64,000 bases of DNA from Phoronis australis (Eukaryota; Phoronida; Phoronidae): the NCBI GenBank assembly GCA_002633005.1, contig NMRA01000007.1:1198811-1262810 (forward strand), given 5' to 3'. The translations under genes were made by a program, and so were the position numbers. Below are positions 39,601 through 49,719 of this stretch, in pieces. Under the pieces are notes generated by a model. It searched no databases and was not told where the DNA came from. It worked only from the letters and a program-made list of their open reading frames with translations. Each line of letters starts with the position of its first letter. Positions within the stretch are counted from its first letter, which is position 1.

Positions 39601-42600
39601 CTGAAACAAAATAATTCTAATAGTTGACGACTCTAAAACTTCGGCATTTTAAAACACGGTATAAAAAATAAACTAAGATCTCAACAATTTCTGACAACGA
39701 CAATCATTGCGGAATTTGCTCTTTGTTAGTTTTTCAACAGTTTCTAGCATTGCTGTGAATGTAAACTTCAAAATGACAGTGGCTAAGGCACAGAGTTTGA
39801 AAATGGTTAAGTTTTACTTTGGTAACTCTTAAACGTTGTGAGACACAAAAAAGTTACTCATTTGACCTTTTGACCCAATTTCAAATTCTGGTGTGTATGA
39901 TGGGCGGAGTAGAGAGGCACAAAACACAATTTCTTTCATTCACAGACATTTTGCGACATTGTACATTTTTGTGTTAGTTTCTAGAATATCCCATGGCAAA
40001 GCAGAAGTAATATGAGGACATGATGATTGCAAAGAATTTATTGAAAATATCCCCATTCAAGAATGCTGAACGCTTTTGACCAACAACTCAATTGCCATCT
40101 AGCGACAAAATACATTCCACTATGTCGCCACTATATCGGAAAATGGCTATTAAGTGAGATTTATTCCCAAAATTAGATTTTTTGCTACTTATTATTCATG
40201 AAAAAATAAAAGATCACTTGTGCGCCACAATATGCCCTATGTATGCTGGGCTCCATTTAAATGATAAAAATATTGAGAAAAGATCCCTTTTGGAACCAAA
40301 GAAACTGTACCTTGCATAGAATGTGCACAGCCGTTTCGTCCATATCTCACGGACTTGTTTCACCACCGGGTGCGCCCTCTGACGGTGCAGAATAAAACAA
40401 AGACCCAGGACTTGACCTACCTGCGGTACATTTAGGTTTGTTGTGGGATTCCTCACGACACAAGCGAATTCTACAACGTCAGAGGGCGCACCCAGTGGTG
40501 AAACAAGTCCGTGAGATATAGACGAAACGGCTGTACACATTCTATGCAAAGTACAATTTCTTTAGTTCCAAGAGGATCTTTTCTCAATATTGTTATGCCC
40601 TAAATAAGTGACATTTTACTATAATTATGTTATCCATAAACATTTTGAGAACAACAATGTTAATTAGAATAAATAAAGGTTATTGAATGGTTCTGGCATT
40701 ATTAAACGTATTATGAGGAACAAGATGGTTCTTAGAAAAAATATCACTTGAGGGCAAAGCCGAGTGACATTTTTTCTAAAAACTAGATAGAGTTCCTCAT
40801 AATACATAAATAACCCCACAACCATTCAGTAATTATCCCTCATTTTTCTGTGATATAACACTTCCTGCCTGGTAAAAACCTTCAGATTCTTCATGTTGAT
40901 GCATTGCTATAAGCTCAGCTAACTTTCACTCGTGGCAGCAAGAACAGCTCATTTCTCTCCATCAGCTATGTCCAAGTATGATCCTAACTCAATCACAACT
41001 ACATGCCACTGGTGAACAGCCAATTTCAAAGGCCAGCTGCTATGATAACGTAAGAGGTGTCAGAGAGGCAGTTCGGGTTGAGGCCAAGAATCCCTCCTTG
41101 AATAGACATGAGGGGTCAGGTTTAAGTTGTCTGACTCATGATACAGGGCCTTGCTGTTGTCTAAGAAAACCAGAAGAGGGCGACGAAGTTTTTGTGTGAA
41201 CCAGTCAGTCATCAATCCCCAGTAGAAGAAGCCAGGCGGCTTCGCAATATCGGAAAAAAATTATTTTACAGTAAAAGTTTCAGAAGTTGTGAAAAAAATT
41301 TTTTCGCATTTGCATGGTGTAAGAACAAAAGTCCAAGCATTTAATGCAAGCCAGTCATTAAGAACGGACTCGAAATAAATGCCTTTCTTGACCATTTTGA
41401 AAGCCTTGTCATGTAGTACATGACTACTTAACAGAACACAAAGTATCACCTACCTCAATCATTTGTTCAAACAAGTGCTTGTATTCACCAATGTCTTTTC
41501 CTTTAATCTGATCCAGTACTTTACACAGATACCCAGTCAGAGCTAGAATGGCTTCCTGAGCTGACATAAAGCCACTCTCCTTCAACTCGCGAAACGGGTC
41601 ATAACTTCTGAGGAAAACGCTGTAAGCAAAATAAAAATAAAATATTTATCAGCAGTCATTGCAACACGTAGGTAAAATAATTTTGTTGCCAACAGATGGC
41701 GTGCTGACAAGACCTAAATGTTTTTAACATATTTTCTATGTCATATTGAGATTGACTTATACAATTTTGATATAGCCATTGGAAATGCATAATGCTTTGA
41801 ACTACTGGTATTTTAATCATGACAGTGCTGTTTGGTTCAGACAATATAGCACCACGAAATAAACATTGCAACAGCTGATGGTTGTATTCACATTTGCCCA
41901 GGTTGGCAAAACAAACAATGAAATTCAAGAAATAATCTTCACCATTTCATTACAGACGTAATTAGAAATATACAACAATTACTACATCAACTAATACTTA
42001 TGATGCCCCACTGCAAGCTTGAACAGTCGATAACTATTGAGTAACAACCCTTATAGTTATTTCTTGTGAGAGAGAACGGTTTAGCAAAAAAATGTGGTGG
42101 CCAAGCTACATTGTTTTATGGAAAACACTCGCCTGTGTAGTTTGATTCGCTGGACTACAGAGGGATGACCAACGAAAGCAGAACATTTTCATTTCATTTT
42201 TCAAAAAGGGGATAAATAGATTATTACATGCCCACGGCAACTACGTCCCTTACCTGGACCCCTAGTGGGAGTTGGAGGAATTATCAGCCTCAGGGCTAGA
42301 GCCTCTAGGGTGGTAATTCCTCCAAATCTTACTCGGGTCTAGACACTGGAATAACAGTCTGGTCATGTATATTTAATGCAAATAGAAACAAGGTTAAGAA
42401 AGTATGTCAAATACGCATGCCAATCACAGCTAAAGGTGCTTTAAACTTGCATTCTGACAAAAAAATTTTTGATTTAAACCAATTGTTGCTATAAAACTGA
42501 ACCCAACGTGTTTCTTATTCAGATTGGAAACCATTTCTGAGGCTTGGGGTGAACTAACAGTTCGTTATTGTTTGAAATGAGGTCAACAAGATGGACTGAC

Positions 42601-45600
42601 TCGCCTGGTCATTCTTGTACCAATTGACCTATCGCCAGGATTTTGAGTGACGGCGTAACTGACCAATCAGAACGCAGCATTCTCGACACACCTTCATTTC
42701 AAAGCCGCTATTTTATCTGACAAACACCACATTGTCGTGTAAAACTTATTGTTTGTCGACTTTTCACAAGGGGGCGGAGTTTACGATATGTCAATTAAAC
42801 AATATCAAGCACTAACGAACTGTCAATTCTTTCCAAGCCCTGAAAAACATTTTAATCTGAATTAGGAATAGGCCGAGACCAGATTAACAACAGGAAACAA
42901 TGTGGTTCCTCATAAAGAACAAATTGTATAACAGTAAGCTGATAAATCAAAAGTTTTTGCACACCTTTTCAGGTGATATAATCAGCAAGACAACTGTAGT
43001 TTATTTGAGATCAGCACAAACACAGATTCAAACGCTGGACTTCAGCAGTTGCAGTCTGGTACTTTTGCAAGCGGAATTAAACCCCACTCAGCAAGCAGAC
43101 CAGTATTTTAAACCTACTGAACTGATAAGTCTCAATTTCGCAGAATGGCTGGCAGCCAACAGCAAAAATTGGCCATTTGTAATGAAATCCTCAAAACACA
43201 ACAAATTTTGGTGTTTTGTAACTCTAGTCAAAACGAATACCTTCATGAAGTCTATCCCATCTAACAATGATCCCAAAAATGTGTTTCTCGTCTTCCTAAA
43301 ACTGACTGTGTCCCTTTAACCCTTACCTATTCGCTAAAGCCTCGTTGATTCTTCTGTACATGTAACACTCCACATACAGCCAGGCACTGCTAAACCAACT
43401 AGGAGGCTCATCCTCAGTAGCTGATTTTATTTCCCTTTCTAAGCAGGCATTCCATAACTGGTTGTCAGCAGCACCATCTAGTGTGAAAAAGATAAAATAA
43501 CTATTTACAGCAGCTGCACTTCGCCATTTTCAGTTGCCTAAAAAACAAAATCAAATTAAGCATTTTACTGTCGTAAATTCGAACACTGAAATGATGCATA
43601 TAAACATTGCCTGTGACTCGAGTTGGTAATGGAAATAGAATCCTATCATGGCAAGACCGATTTTATGACAGTAAAAAGGTCTAATTCAACTTTCTTTTTT
43701 CAGCCTGCTGAGCAGGGCAAAATGCAGCTCAAACAATCTTTAATAATCAACTTTCTACTCAAATAGTTTTTCTCCAACAGATTCAAGACAGCATAGTCAT
43801 ACACGTATAGCTATTGCATTAAAAGCATATTTTGCACAGAGGCAATTTGTTGATTATTTTAGGAATATTACATAATAATCAAAGTTATTGCTCAATTTAC
43901 TTGCAAGTACACAGAAGTCAGCATCTTGTCCTTAGCGCGGTTGGTTTCAAGGTCAACAGTTCAACAGCAGTAATTGAATAAGGCATTCAGTTCGATCTAT
44001 AGTCCCAGATGAAAGCCAGCCGTTACTTCTACCAAATGCAGGACTGTTGTAAATGACTAGTGCCCTCAAAATGCATAATGGGCTGCATTTGATTGAAACC
44101 CTGAGAGAGTGTACCAGATCATCCGATTCAACAAACCAAGATATTTGACCTGTTCGTGACCAGGAAGTCCTCATGAGTAACCTAAATGTTTCTGTCAGCT
44201 GACCTGTTAAGCAGTTGAGTTAGAACTTTATGGTATGCAGAGCAGAAATGGCACAAGAACATTTAAGGTCCACAGATGGTTATATTTCACGCTAATGTAA
44301 CAATAAAATGAACTGTAGCAGGCGGAGTTTGTAACAAAAGCAGGAATATTCCTGTTAACACGCTCAACTATAAGCAATAGCAGTGGCAGATCTCCGTTTT
44401 CAGTATTTTCAGTAAGGGGGGTTTAGGAGTCGCGCAAATCCAAGGCGCGTAGCGCCGAATGGGGGGAGGTCAGGAAGGGGTTCCCTCTCCCGTGTAAGAT
44501 TTTTTGGTTTTTGTAGCTGAAATCATTTTCCTGGCGACGTTTTCTTTTAATTTTTATTTTTGATCTTGTCCCGGGGGAGGCTTAAACCCCCTGAACCCTC
44601 CACCCCTGTAGATCGGCCTCTGAATAGCGCTTGAATCTGAAAATCTTCAACAAGGAACTGATTGAACAGTGTAAGACTTGAAACCATTACCGTCAATGGG
44701 AAGGATAGGTTTATCAGTTTGCATCTCATTCCGAAGTTTGGAAAATCTTCCAGTGAGAGTTTTCAAATCTTCAAGACCATCCTACAGATATAAGAAAATC
44801 TCATTCAGTTATACATACTGTTGTGTGACCATGCAACATATATACAACGTATCACTGTTAAAACAACAATAACATTAGATAGTGAACTAGAGTAAAAACA
44901 AAAGCTAAGAAAAAGTTACACTGTAGAAATGTTCAAAATGTTGAAAAGGAATTGTAACAGTAAAATTCTCCAGTTTGGAGCTGTGAAAAAATAAGTATTT
45001 TGTTCAAGGTCAGATGTGGCATCAAGTTTTAGAAGTAGGCCAAACATTGGCCATCCCAAATTCAAGAACTCAACAAAGAAGACTTTGTACTCAACAAAGA
45101 AGACTTTGTTGATACAAAATGCAGAGTATAATATTTGAGAAATATGACAGTTGCCCATGTCCCCAATCTTCAAAATCAAAAAAAAAATCAATTTCTGTTT
45201 GAATTTCAGTGCAACAAATTTCAGAGACTGTCCCAAACTGGAGAATTTTAAAACTACAATAAAATACACACTGAGCAATTTCACAAATCGCGGATGAAAT
45301 ACAACGAACAGGTGAAATTTTTAACGCAAAATACTGGTAGCACGATTAAACTGGTTTGTCATTTTTAAATTTCATTCCACAGTTACCGACAGTATTTTGA
45401 GTAATTGCTGGGTGGAATTCACAAAAATGTTACAAGCCTTTGAAAAATAAAAAAAAATAATTTAAAAAATCAATGTTTGGGAATTGGTGAGATTCACACG
45501 TCTATGGAATACTAAATAAATGCATACACAGTCTCTTCATCTCAAAAATATAAAACATGAGCCGTATCTTTTTAAACATTTGAGACTGTTTTACATGGAA

Positions 45601-48600
45601 TTCAGAAAGATAAGAATAAATTACAAAGCAAATAACATCCTTAGGCTCACCTGTCCATGGTCTTGTTTAACCTTTTCCTTCAGACGGTAACTTCGGTCGA
45701 TAACCTTTGTCAAGATAATGGGCATGCGCTCTTTTACAGTGTCATATGCAAATGTCCTAAAAAGGCATAAAGTTGAACTTTCACTACCAGAGTAACTAAA
45801 TCATCCCCCATTCCAACTAGAAATAATTAAAGTGGTAAGTGCTCCAAATCAGAATATTGCTTCTTATGACGGTTTAAATTAAAGATGAAAAAACAAAGAA
45901 ATAAAACTTTTTCCCTTTTAACAAATGGGGATCATGTGTCTGTCTTCCATAACAAATGAGTGAGCAGCTGTGTAGTCTCATTCATCACTGATGGAAGTGA
46001 CTTGGGTTTTACAGGCCACATGACTTCAGCCACTCAAAAACTGCTGTGCAATAGACAACTAGTGAGTTCACAAAACTACAGTTTTCTCCCTTTCAGTATT
46101 TTGTCCGAAGTATGTAAATTATGTCAGACAGTTATGACCTTATCTGTAAAAAAACATGGCTGTCATCAGACGGTTTTTATCATGTGACCAAGAAAATGCA
46201 CTGGTAATGGATGAAAGAGTCAAAAAACATCAAAAAGATAAAGCTTATTGACACTAGCAGATAACAGTCTCTTCGCGATACTAAGCTTTATGATTTTCAG
46301 TATATTTTCACACGAAAGTTATTGTCAGTACACCGACAGCGGAATCAATCAGTTGGCAAATTACACAGGAGAGTAACCAACACTACTCCAAAAGGAGGGT
46401 TGGTAGAGAACTAATAATGAAACTGTGGCGTCAATATGCCACTTATGGATCGTGTCAACTCTGGATCATTACTAGATGACATCACAGTATTGGAGGAACT
46501 TTAAAGGAATAAATATTAAACTCATCTCACAGTCATCAAGTGTTGTTCTTGGTTTATCTACTATTTTGAAAATTGGAGAGCATCTGGTTGACACCTGAAT
46601 CACTTCAAAAATTTTTGTGGAGGTTCTGCCTGAACTTGTAAAGAGACCTAAATTAACCACGAACCAAAACATCACGCCGTGAATATGGTAGCGATCGAAA
46701 GCATTTTCCACACTTTTTTTAACTATAGAAGCATAACAGATAGATCAAGAAATTTGATGAAATATATGCAACGTTTAGTAGAGCATGCTGTCACTTCTGT
46801 ACCACTCCAACCAGCACATCACAAGGCAAACGCAAAATGTTTTGTTACCAATATATTGTACAAAAAATTTCGTGAAAAAAATAGAACCATAAGTATTTAG
46901 ACATGTTAGAACAGGTGAAAGCTTCATGGAACACAATTCAGCCTCTGTTTTTGCACTTCAAAGCCAAATATCTTTGGTAGTTGCAATGCCCAATGAAGTG
47001 AACGATAATATGTGTGCTGTCTACCTTGACACGGATTGCTTTGCATAGTTTGTTCGCAATATTTAATAGAACAGAGTCACAGGGTGATTGTTTTATAATT
47101 CAAGTATGTTTTCTAACAACTGTGAAGAACACTGTAGCCAAAACAGTCAAGCAAAGTTATAGACAGCAACACCATCTGAACTGGTCCAACACAGCTGGCA
47201 CAGATGGTGGTTATCCCATGGGCTGCCACACACCGGAAGCTTTTCGGCAAAAGTAGTTGCTATAAGTACCTTTTGAGCATAGAGGGACACCTTAGAAGGC
47301 CATTGATGTAATTCACTACTTCCAACTCGAACAAATAATGCGGTAATTAAGATTTCTTTCCAATACATTTTTGCTTGTCAACAATACCATTCTTGCAGGT
47401 GGAAGAGGTGACACCCTGTGTCCAAGTTTGAAGCATTAGCAAACTCTGCACATCATCAGTGTTAGTGACTGGCTTAACCCGAAGGCCTCAATGTGATTTA
47501 AAAATTTGCATGCTGATGCAAACAAAACAGAAATAGGTTAAGTTCCCAGAAATGGTTTAGCTCTTGATTTTGATAGCTGAACAAAGGACTATTCGGAAAA
47601 AAATGTTGATTGCAAGAGTATAACTGTATTTATACATGACTTAGATGGTTTAATTAGTGTGAGGCATAGACAGTACCATGGTCTCAACTGGCCGCAGTAG
47701 AGACGTGGTCAAGCCCTCCATATGCCATGTTGCCCTAAGTGCCTTTTGCACATAGTACTAAGTAGGATACCTTAGACATTGTCTTCATTATTTTCACTCA
47801 AATATTCCCGTAATCAACTTTTTTCGAACAGTTGGTCCTTCATTAAGTCGCCCAAATTGGCAGCTGGCCACACCCACACTGCTCACACCAAGGTAGAGGA
47901 GAGGATACGATGCCATAGCTCCTGACGCGAGCAGTGTAAAAAAGGTCAGTTGCCGATTTGGGCAACTGAACGAAGAACTGATCAAAAAACGTTTAATTGC
48001 GAGAGTATTTGTTAGAGGTGGAAGAGTTAAAGACATCAACGGCCTCCTAAGGTGTCCCTCTATGTGCAAAAGGTACACTTATAGCAACATGATTTTAGGG
48101 AAACACATAATTCACCAAAAAGCTTTCTGCGTATGGGTTATGGGAGGCTTATGGCTTATGCCAAGATGGCCATTGAGTCTACTGCGGATGGCCATTGTCT
48201 CTACTGTGGAAAATTTGAGGCGGTGGTATTGTCTATGTGAGGTATAATTTGTCAAAAATGTACTAGCTTACACTACAGCCACAGGCTACTTATGGACTAG
48301 GCAATGACCATCGCCTCTGTTGGCCCGAACCAGAGGCGATGCAGAGGCTATAGGCGCTCTGTACGCCGGAAGCTTTTCGGTGAATTATGCCTCGCACCGA
48401 CTAAACCATCAGAGTCACGTTGTTATAAATACCTTTTGCGCATATAGGAACACCTGAGGAGGTTGTCGATGTGTTTATTTCCTTCCAACTCGAACAAATA
48501 CTCCCATTATCAAACCTTTTCTTCGAGCAGTACCTATTTCAGTTCCCAAAATCGTGAACTCACCATTTTTATACTGCGCACGCTCCAATTTTTACCGCGC

Positions 48601-49655
48601 TCGCTAGGTGATGTGATTTCGTGACCTCAATCTTTAAATAGGCCAAAGGTGAGCCATTGCGGTCTTGTCAGTCAAATGTTCGTTTCCAAAATGCCACCAC
48701 TTATACTTGTCTTTAATTGGCGTTACTTGAAACTAATTGTATTTCAATGAATTATTGTTTGTATTTGATAAAAATAAATGCTGTTGATATGACATTTAAT
48801 AGTCTTTGTGCACATATTTGACATTTTAATGATTAACAACACGGCAAATGCACGGCTGGTTCCCGGCAGCAGTACGCGAAGGGCGGGAACTTCAGCTTTC
48901 AAAGCTCGCCGGTAGGTCCGCAACTTCTGACCTTCGGCCTGGTTAAAAAAATGAAAATGTTGATTTCACGATTTTGGGAACTGAAATAGGGACTGCTCGA
49001 AGGAAAAGTTTCATAACGGGAGTATTTGTTCGAGTTAGAAGGAATTAAACACGTGACTTTGATGGTTTAGTCGGTGCGAGGCATAATTCGCCGAAAAGCT
49101 TCCGGCGTACAGAGCGCCTATAGCATCTGCATCGCCTCTGGTTCGGGCCAACAGAGGCGATGGTCATTGCCTACTTATGGACTAGACAGCGACCACAGTC
49201 TCTACTGGCTCCGCATTAGGAAGGTGGTCAGTGTCTACTTAGTTAATAGGCAATGACCATCGCATCTGGTTCGGGCCAACAGAGGCGATGGTCATTGCCT
49301 ACTTAGTTTATAAACATGAGCAAGTTACTATTTAGGGTGTGCCGTTGCCAACGACGTTGGCGTAGCAGTATAAGGCCGCTTTTTACGACATGTCATTTGT
49401 ATGAATTGGTAAATGTCTCTCAACTGAAGCAGACACTCGCCCAACTTCTATAACAATGCAAACTGCAGTCATGATGTGTTACCCTTTATACTTCGCAGAA
49501 AGTGGACCTGGCACCTGTTGGCTATCCATTATAGTGTGCGCTAACAATAACACACTTGGCAAAACCGGCTTCGCAAAGGAGTGTGGGTAAAATCAATAAC
49601 TTCCGTCAACAAACCTGTAAAACATTAACATGGTAATCGAGCTGAAACTAGTCAT
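38836..49655 (-). CDS. ARMT1: Damage-control phosphatase / protein-glutamate O-methyltransferase ARMT1 (DUF89), whole gene
   Basis: The model reads, in transcript order, 49655-49615 (candidate), 45756-45651, 44781-44691, 43477-43327, 41619-41454 and 39600-38836. This gives 1320 nt and 439 aa with all phases consistent; human ARMT1 has about 441 aa. The N-terminal helical part contains FAYDTVKERMPIILTKVID. The core holds LWGNKFDLSISAG, the metal-site pair LDNAGFE (D250, N251), HPKAMPWFVSDVVPHD, YFKGDLNYRKL and GFHPAPVCSFRTLKA, all DUF89 subfamily III hallmarks. ARMT1 hydrolyses phosphometabolites such as fructose-1-phosphate with Mn or Co, and has been reported to methylate PCNA carboxylates. 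It converges on the prune gene and diverges from the dehydrogenase gene. Exons 2-6 are secure; exon 1 is tentative. Confidence 0.9.
40270..40590. mobile_element. Foldback element, about 115-bp arms
   Basis: The left arm 40270-40384 (ATATTGAGAAAAGATCCC...GCGCCCTCTGACG) pairs with the right arm 40477-40590 (CGTCAGAGGGCGC...AGGATCTTTTCTCAATAT). The loop is about 92 nt. The arms differ at only a few sites. It is non-coding. Confidence 0.85.
40669..40842. mobile_element. Foldback element, about 75-bp arms
   Basis: The left arm includes TTATTGAATGGTTCTGG and TATTATGAGGAAC. The right arm includes GTTCCTCATAATA and CCACAACCATTCAGTAA. The centre is a further hairpin with AAAAATATCACTTG...GAGTGACATTTTTT. 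Confidence 0.8.
41454..41619 (-). CDS. ARMT1: ARMT1 exon 5
   Basis: This 166-nt exon enters in phase 2 and leaves in phase 0 (CTTACAG acceptor, GTAGGT donor). It encodes VFLRSYDPFRELKESGF, MSAQEAILALTGYL and YKHLFEQMIE. It corresponds to the helical cap before the DUF89 core. Confidence 0.93.
41620..43326 (-). other. ARMT1 intron 4 with palindromic repeats
   Basis: About 42500-42885 is a long copy of the palindromic MITE-like family (AACTAACAGTTCGTTATTG ... TAACGAACTGTCAATTC). A smaller palindrome lies at about 42250-42345 (CTAGTGGGAGTTGGAGGAAT / ATTCCTCCAAATCTTACTCG). The 139-aa ORF on the plus strand at 42900-43319 overlaps the end of this intron and shows no motif. Confidence 0.6.
42500..42885. 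mobile_element. Dispersed palindromic MITE-like family, longest copy
   Basis: The left end has TTCAGATTGGAAACCATTTC and GAACTAACAGTTCGTTATTG. The right end has CTAACGAACTGTCAATTCTT, CCAAGCCCTGAAA and TTAATCTGAATTAGG, in inverted order. The middle, about 190 nt, is unique. Confidence 0.7.
43327..43477 (-). CDS. ARMT1: ARMT1 exon 4
   Basis: This 151-nt exon enters in phase 1 and leaves in phase 2 (CACACTAG acceptor, GTAAGG donor). It encodes DNQLWNACLEREIKSA, SSAWLYVECYMYRRINEAL. The motif WLYxECYMYRRI is highly characteristic of ARMT1. Confidence 0.96.
43478..44690 (-). other. ARMT1 intron 3 with GATCCAGG-type repeat
   Basis: Includes the third dispersed repeat copy at 44385-44630. The remainder shows no exon. 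Confidence 0.5.
44385..44630. mobile_element. Dispersed GATC/CCCC-rich non-autonomous element, copy 3
   Basis: Runs from GTGGCAGATCTCCGTTTTCAG to CACCCCTGTAGATCGGCCTC. It has a G-tract on the left (AAGGGGGGTTTAGGAG) and a C-tract on the right (TTAAACCCCCTGAACCC) that are inversely related. Confidence 0.55.
44691..44781 (-). CDS. ARMT1: ARMT1 exon 3
   Basis: This 91-nt exon enters in phase 0 and leaves in phase 1 (GTAATG donor). It encodes DGLEDLKTLTGRFSKLRNEM then QTDKPILPID. SKLRNELQTDKP is the vertebrate counterpart. Confidence 0.94.
44782..45650 (-). other. ARMT1 intron 2
   Basis: AT-rich, with a 22-bp tandem duplication of an ACTCAACAAAGAAGACTTTG unit at about 45067-45113. No other feature was recognised. 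Confidence 0.5.
45651..45756 (-). CDS. ARMT1: ARMT1 exon 2
   Basis: This 106-nt exon enters in phase 2 and leaves in phase 0 (CCTTTTTAG acceptor, GTGAGC donor). It encodes TFAYDTVKERMPIILTKVID and RSYRLKEKVKQDHGQ. Human ARMT1 has SFAYLTIKDRIPQILTKVID at this position, about residue 15. Confidence 0.95.
47200..47365. repeat. Fragment of the GGAAGCTTTTCGGC foldback family
   Basis: Shares CACCGGAAGCTTTTCGGC, CTATAAGTACCTTTTGAGCA and TTCCAACTCGAACAAATA with the larger copies at 48.3-49.2 kb. Only one arm is visible. Confidence 0.6.
47720..48135. mobile_element. Foldback element, diverged copy
   Basis: The left arm (GTGCCTTTTGCACATAG..., ATATTCCCGTAATCAAC, CGCCCAAATTGG) and the right arm (CCGATTTGGGCAACTG, GCGAGAGTATTTGTTAGAGG, ATGTGCAAAAGGTAC) are inversely related over about 150 bp. 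The centre is about 60 bp. Confidence 0.65.
48297..49172. mobile_element. Large foldback element (about 210-265-bp arms)
   Basis: The left arm 48297-48561 (GCAATGACCATCGCCTCTG...CAGTTCCCAAAATCGTGAA) pairs with the right arm 48963-49172 (TTCACGATTTTGGGAACTG...CAGAGGCGATGGTCATTGC). The left arm has an extra segment of about 50 bp. The roughly 400-bp centre is AT-rich with one GC-rich patch and no recognised ORF. A further short palindrome of the same family lies at 49245-49305. Confidence 0.85.
49615..49655 (-). CDS. ARMT1: Candidate ARMT1 exon 1 (start codon)
   Basis: Reads MTSFSSITMLMFY and ends AG|GTTTGT in phase 2, exactly the phase needed by exon 2. The joined protein reaches 439 aa, compared with about 441 in human. 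However, the peptide itself is not conserved and the ATG is 12 bp from that of the divergent gene. The assignment rests on phase, donor and length only. Confidence 0.5.
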
Positions 49656-49667
49656 CGTGGAGTAGTA
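49656..49667. promoter_or_regulatory. 12-bp gap between divergent start codons
   Basis: If both starts are right, the ARMT1 and dehydrogenase genes share a bidirectional promoter, and their 5' ends overlap in antisense. No TATA box was recognised here. Confidence 0.3.
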
Positions 49668-49719
49668 ATGGTCAAAATTGCTGTCTTAGGATGTGGGCTG
49701 ATGGGAGTGAAGATTGCAG
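49668..49719 (+). CDS. 3HCDH-family gene exon 1
   Basis: 52 nt from the ATG to G|GTTTGA (phase 1). It encodes MVKIAVLGCGLMGVKIA, the first beta strand and the NAD-binding glycine loop. Confidence 0.88.

Larger units (their letters stand above)
39601..41453 (-). other. ARMT1 intron 5 with foldback elements
   Basis: Contains two foldback elements (40270-40590 and 40669-40842). A region at about 39880-40030 resembles 37590-37760, so both may be copies of one dispersed repeat. No additional exon is supported. Confidence 0.65.
45757..49614 (-). other. ARMT1 intron 1 (if exon 1 is correct), foldback-rich
   Basis: 47.2-49.3 kb is a cluster of related foldback elements (see those entries). The rest (45757-47100) shows no exon and no clear repeat. 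Confidence 0.5.

Noticed and set aside
42900-43319. 139-aa plus-strand ORF
   Set aside because: It ends just short of ARMT1 exon 4 on the other strand. No domain or low-complexity bias suggestive of coding; likely chance.
48543-48590. TATA-like TATAAAAATGGTGAGT on the minus strand as an ARMT1 start
   Set aside because: The resulting one-codon exon would be phase 0, whereas ARMT1 exon 2 needs phase 2, and it lies inside a foldback arm region.
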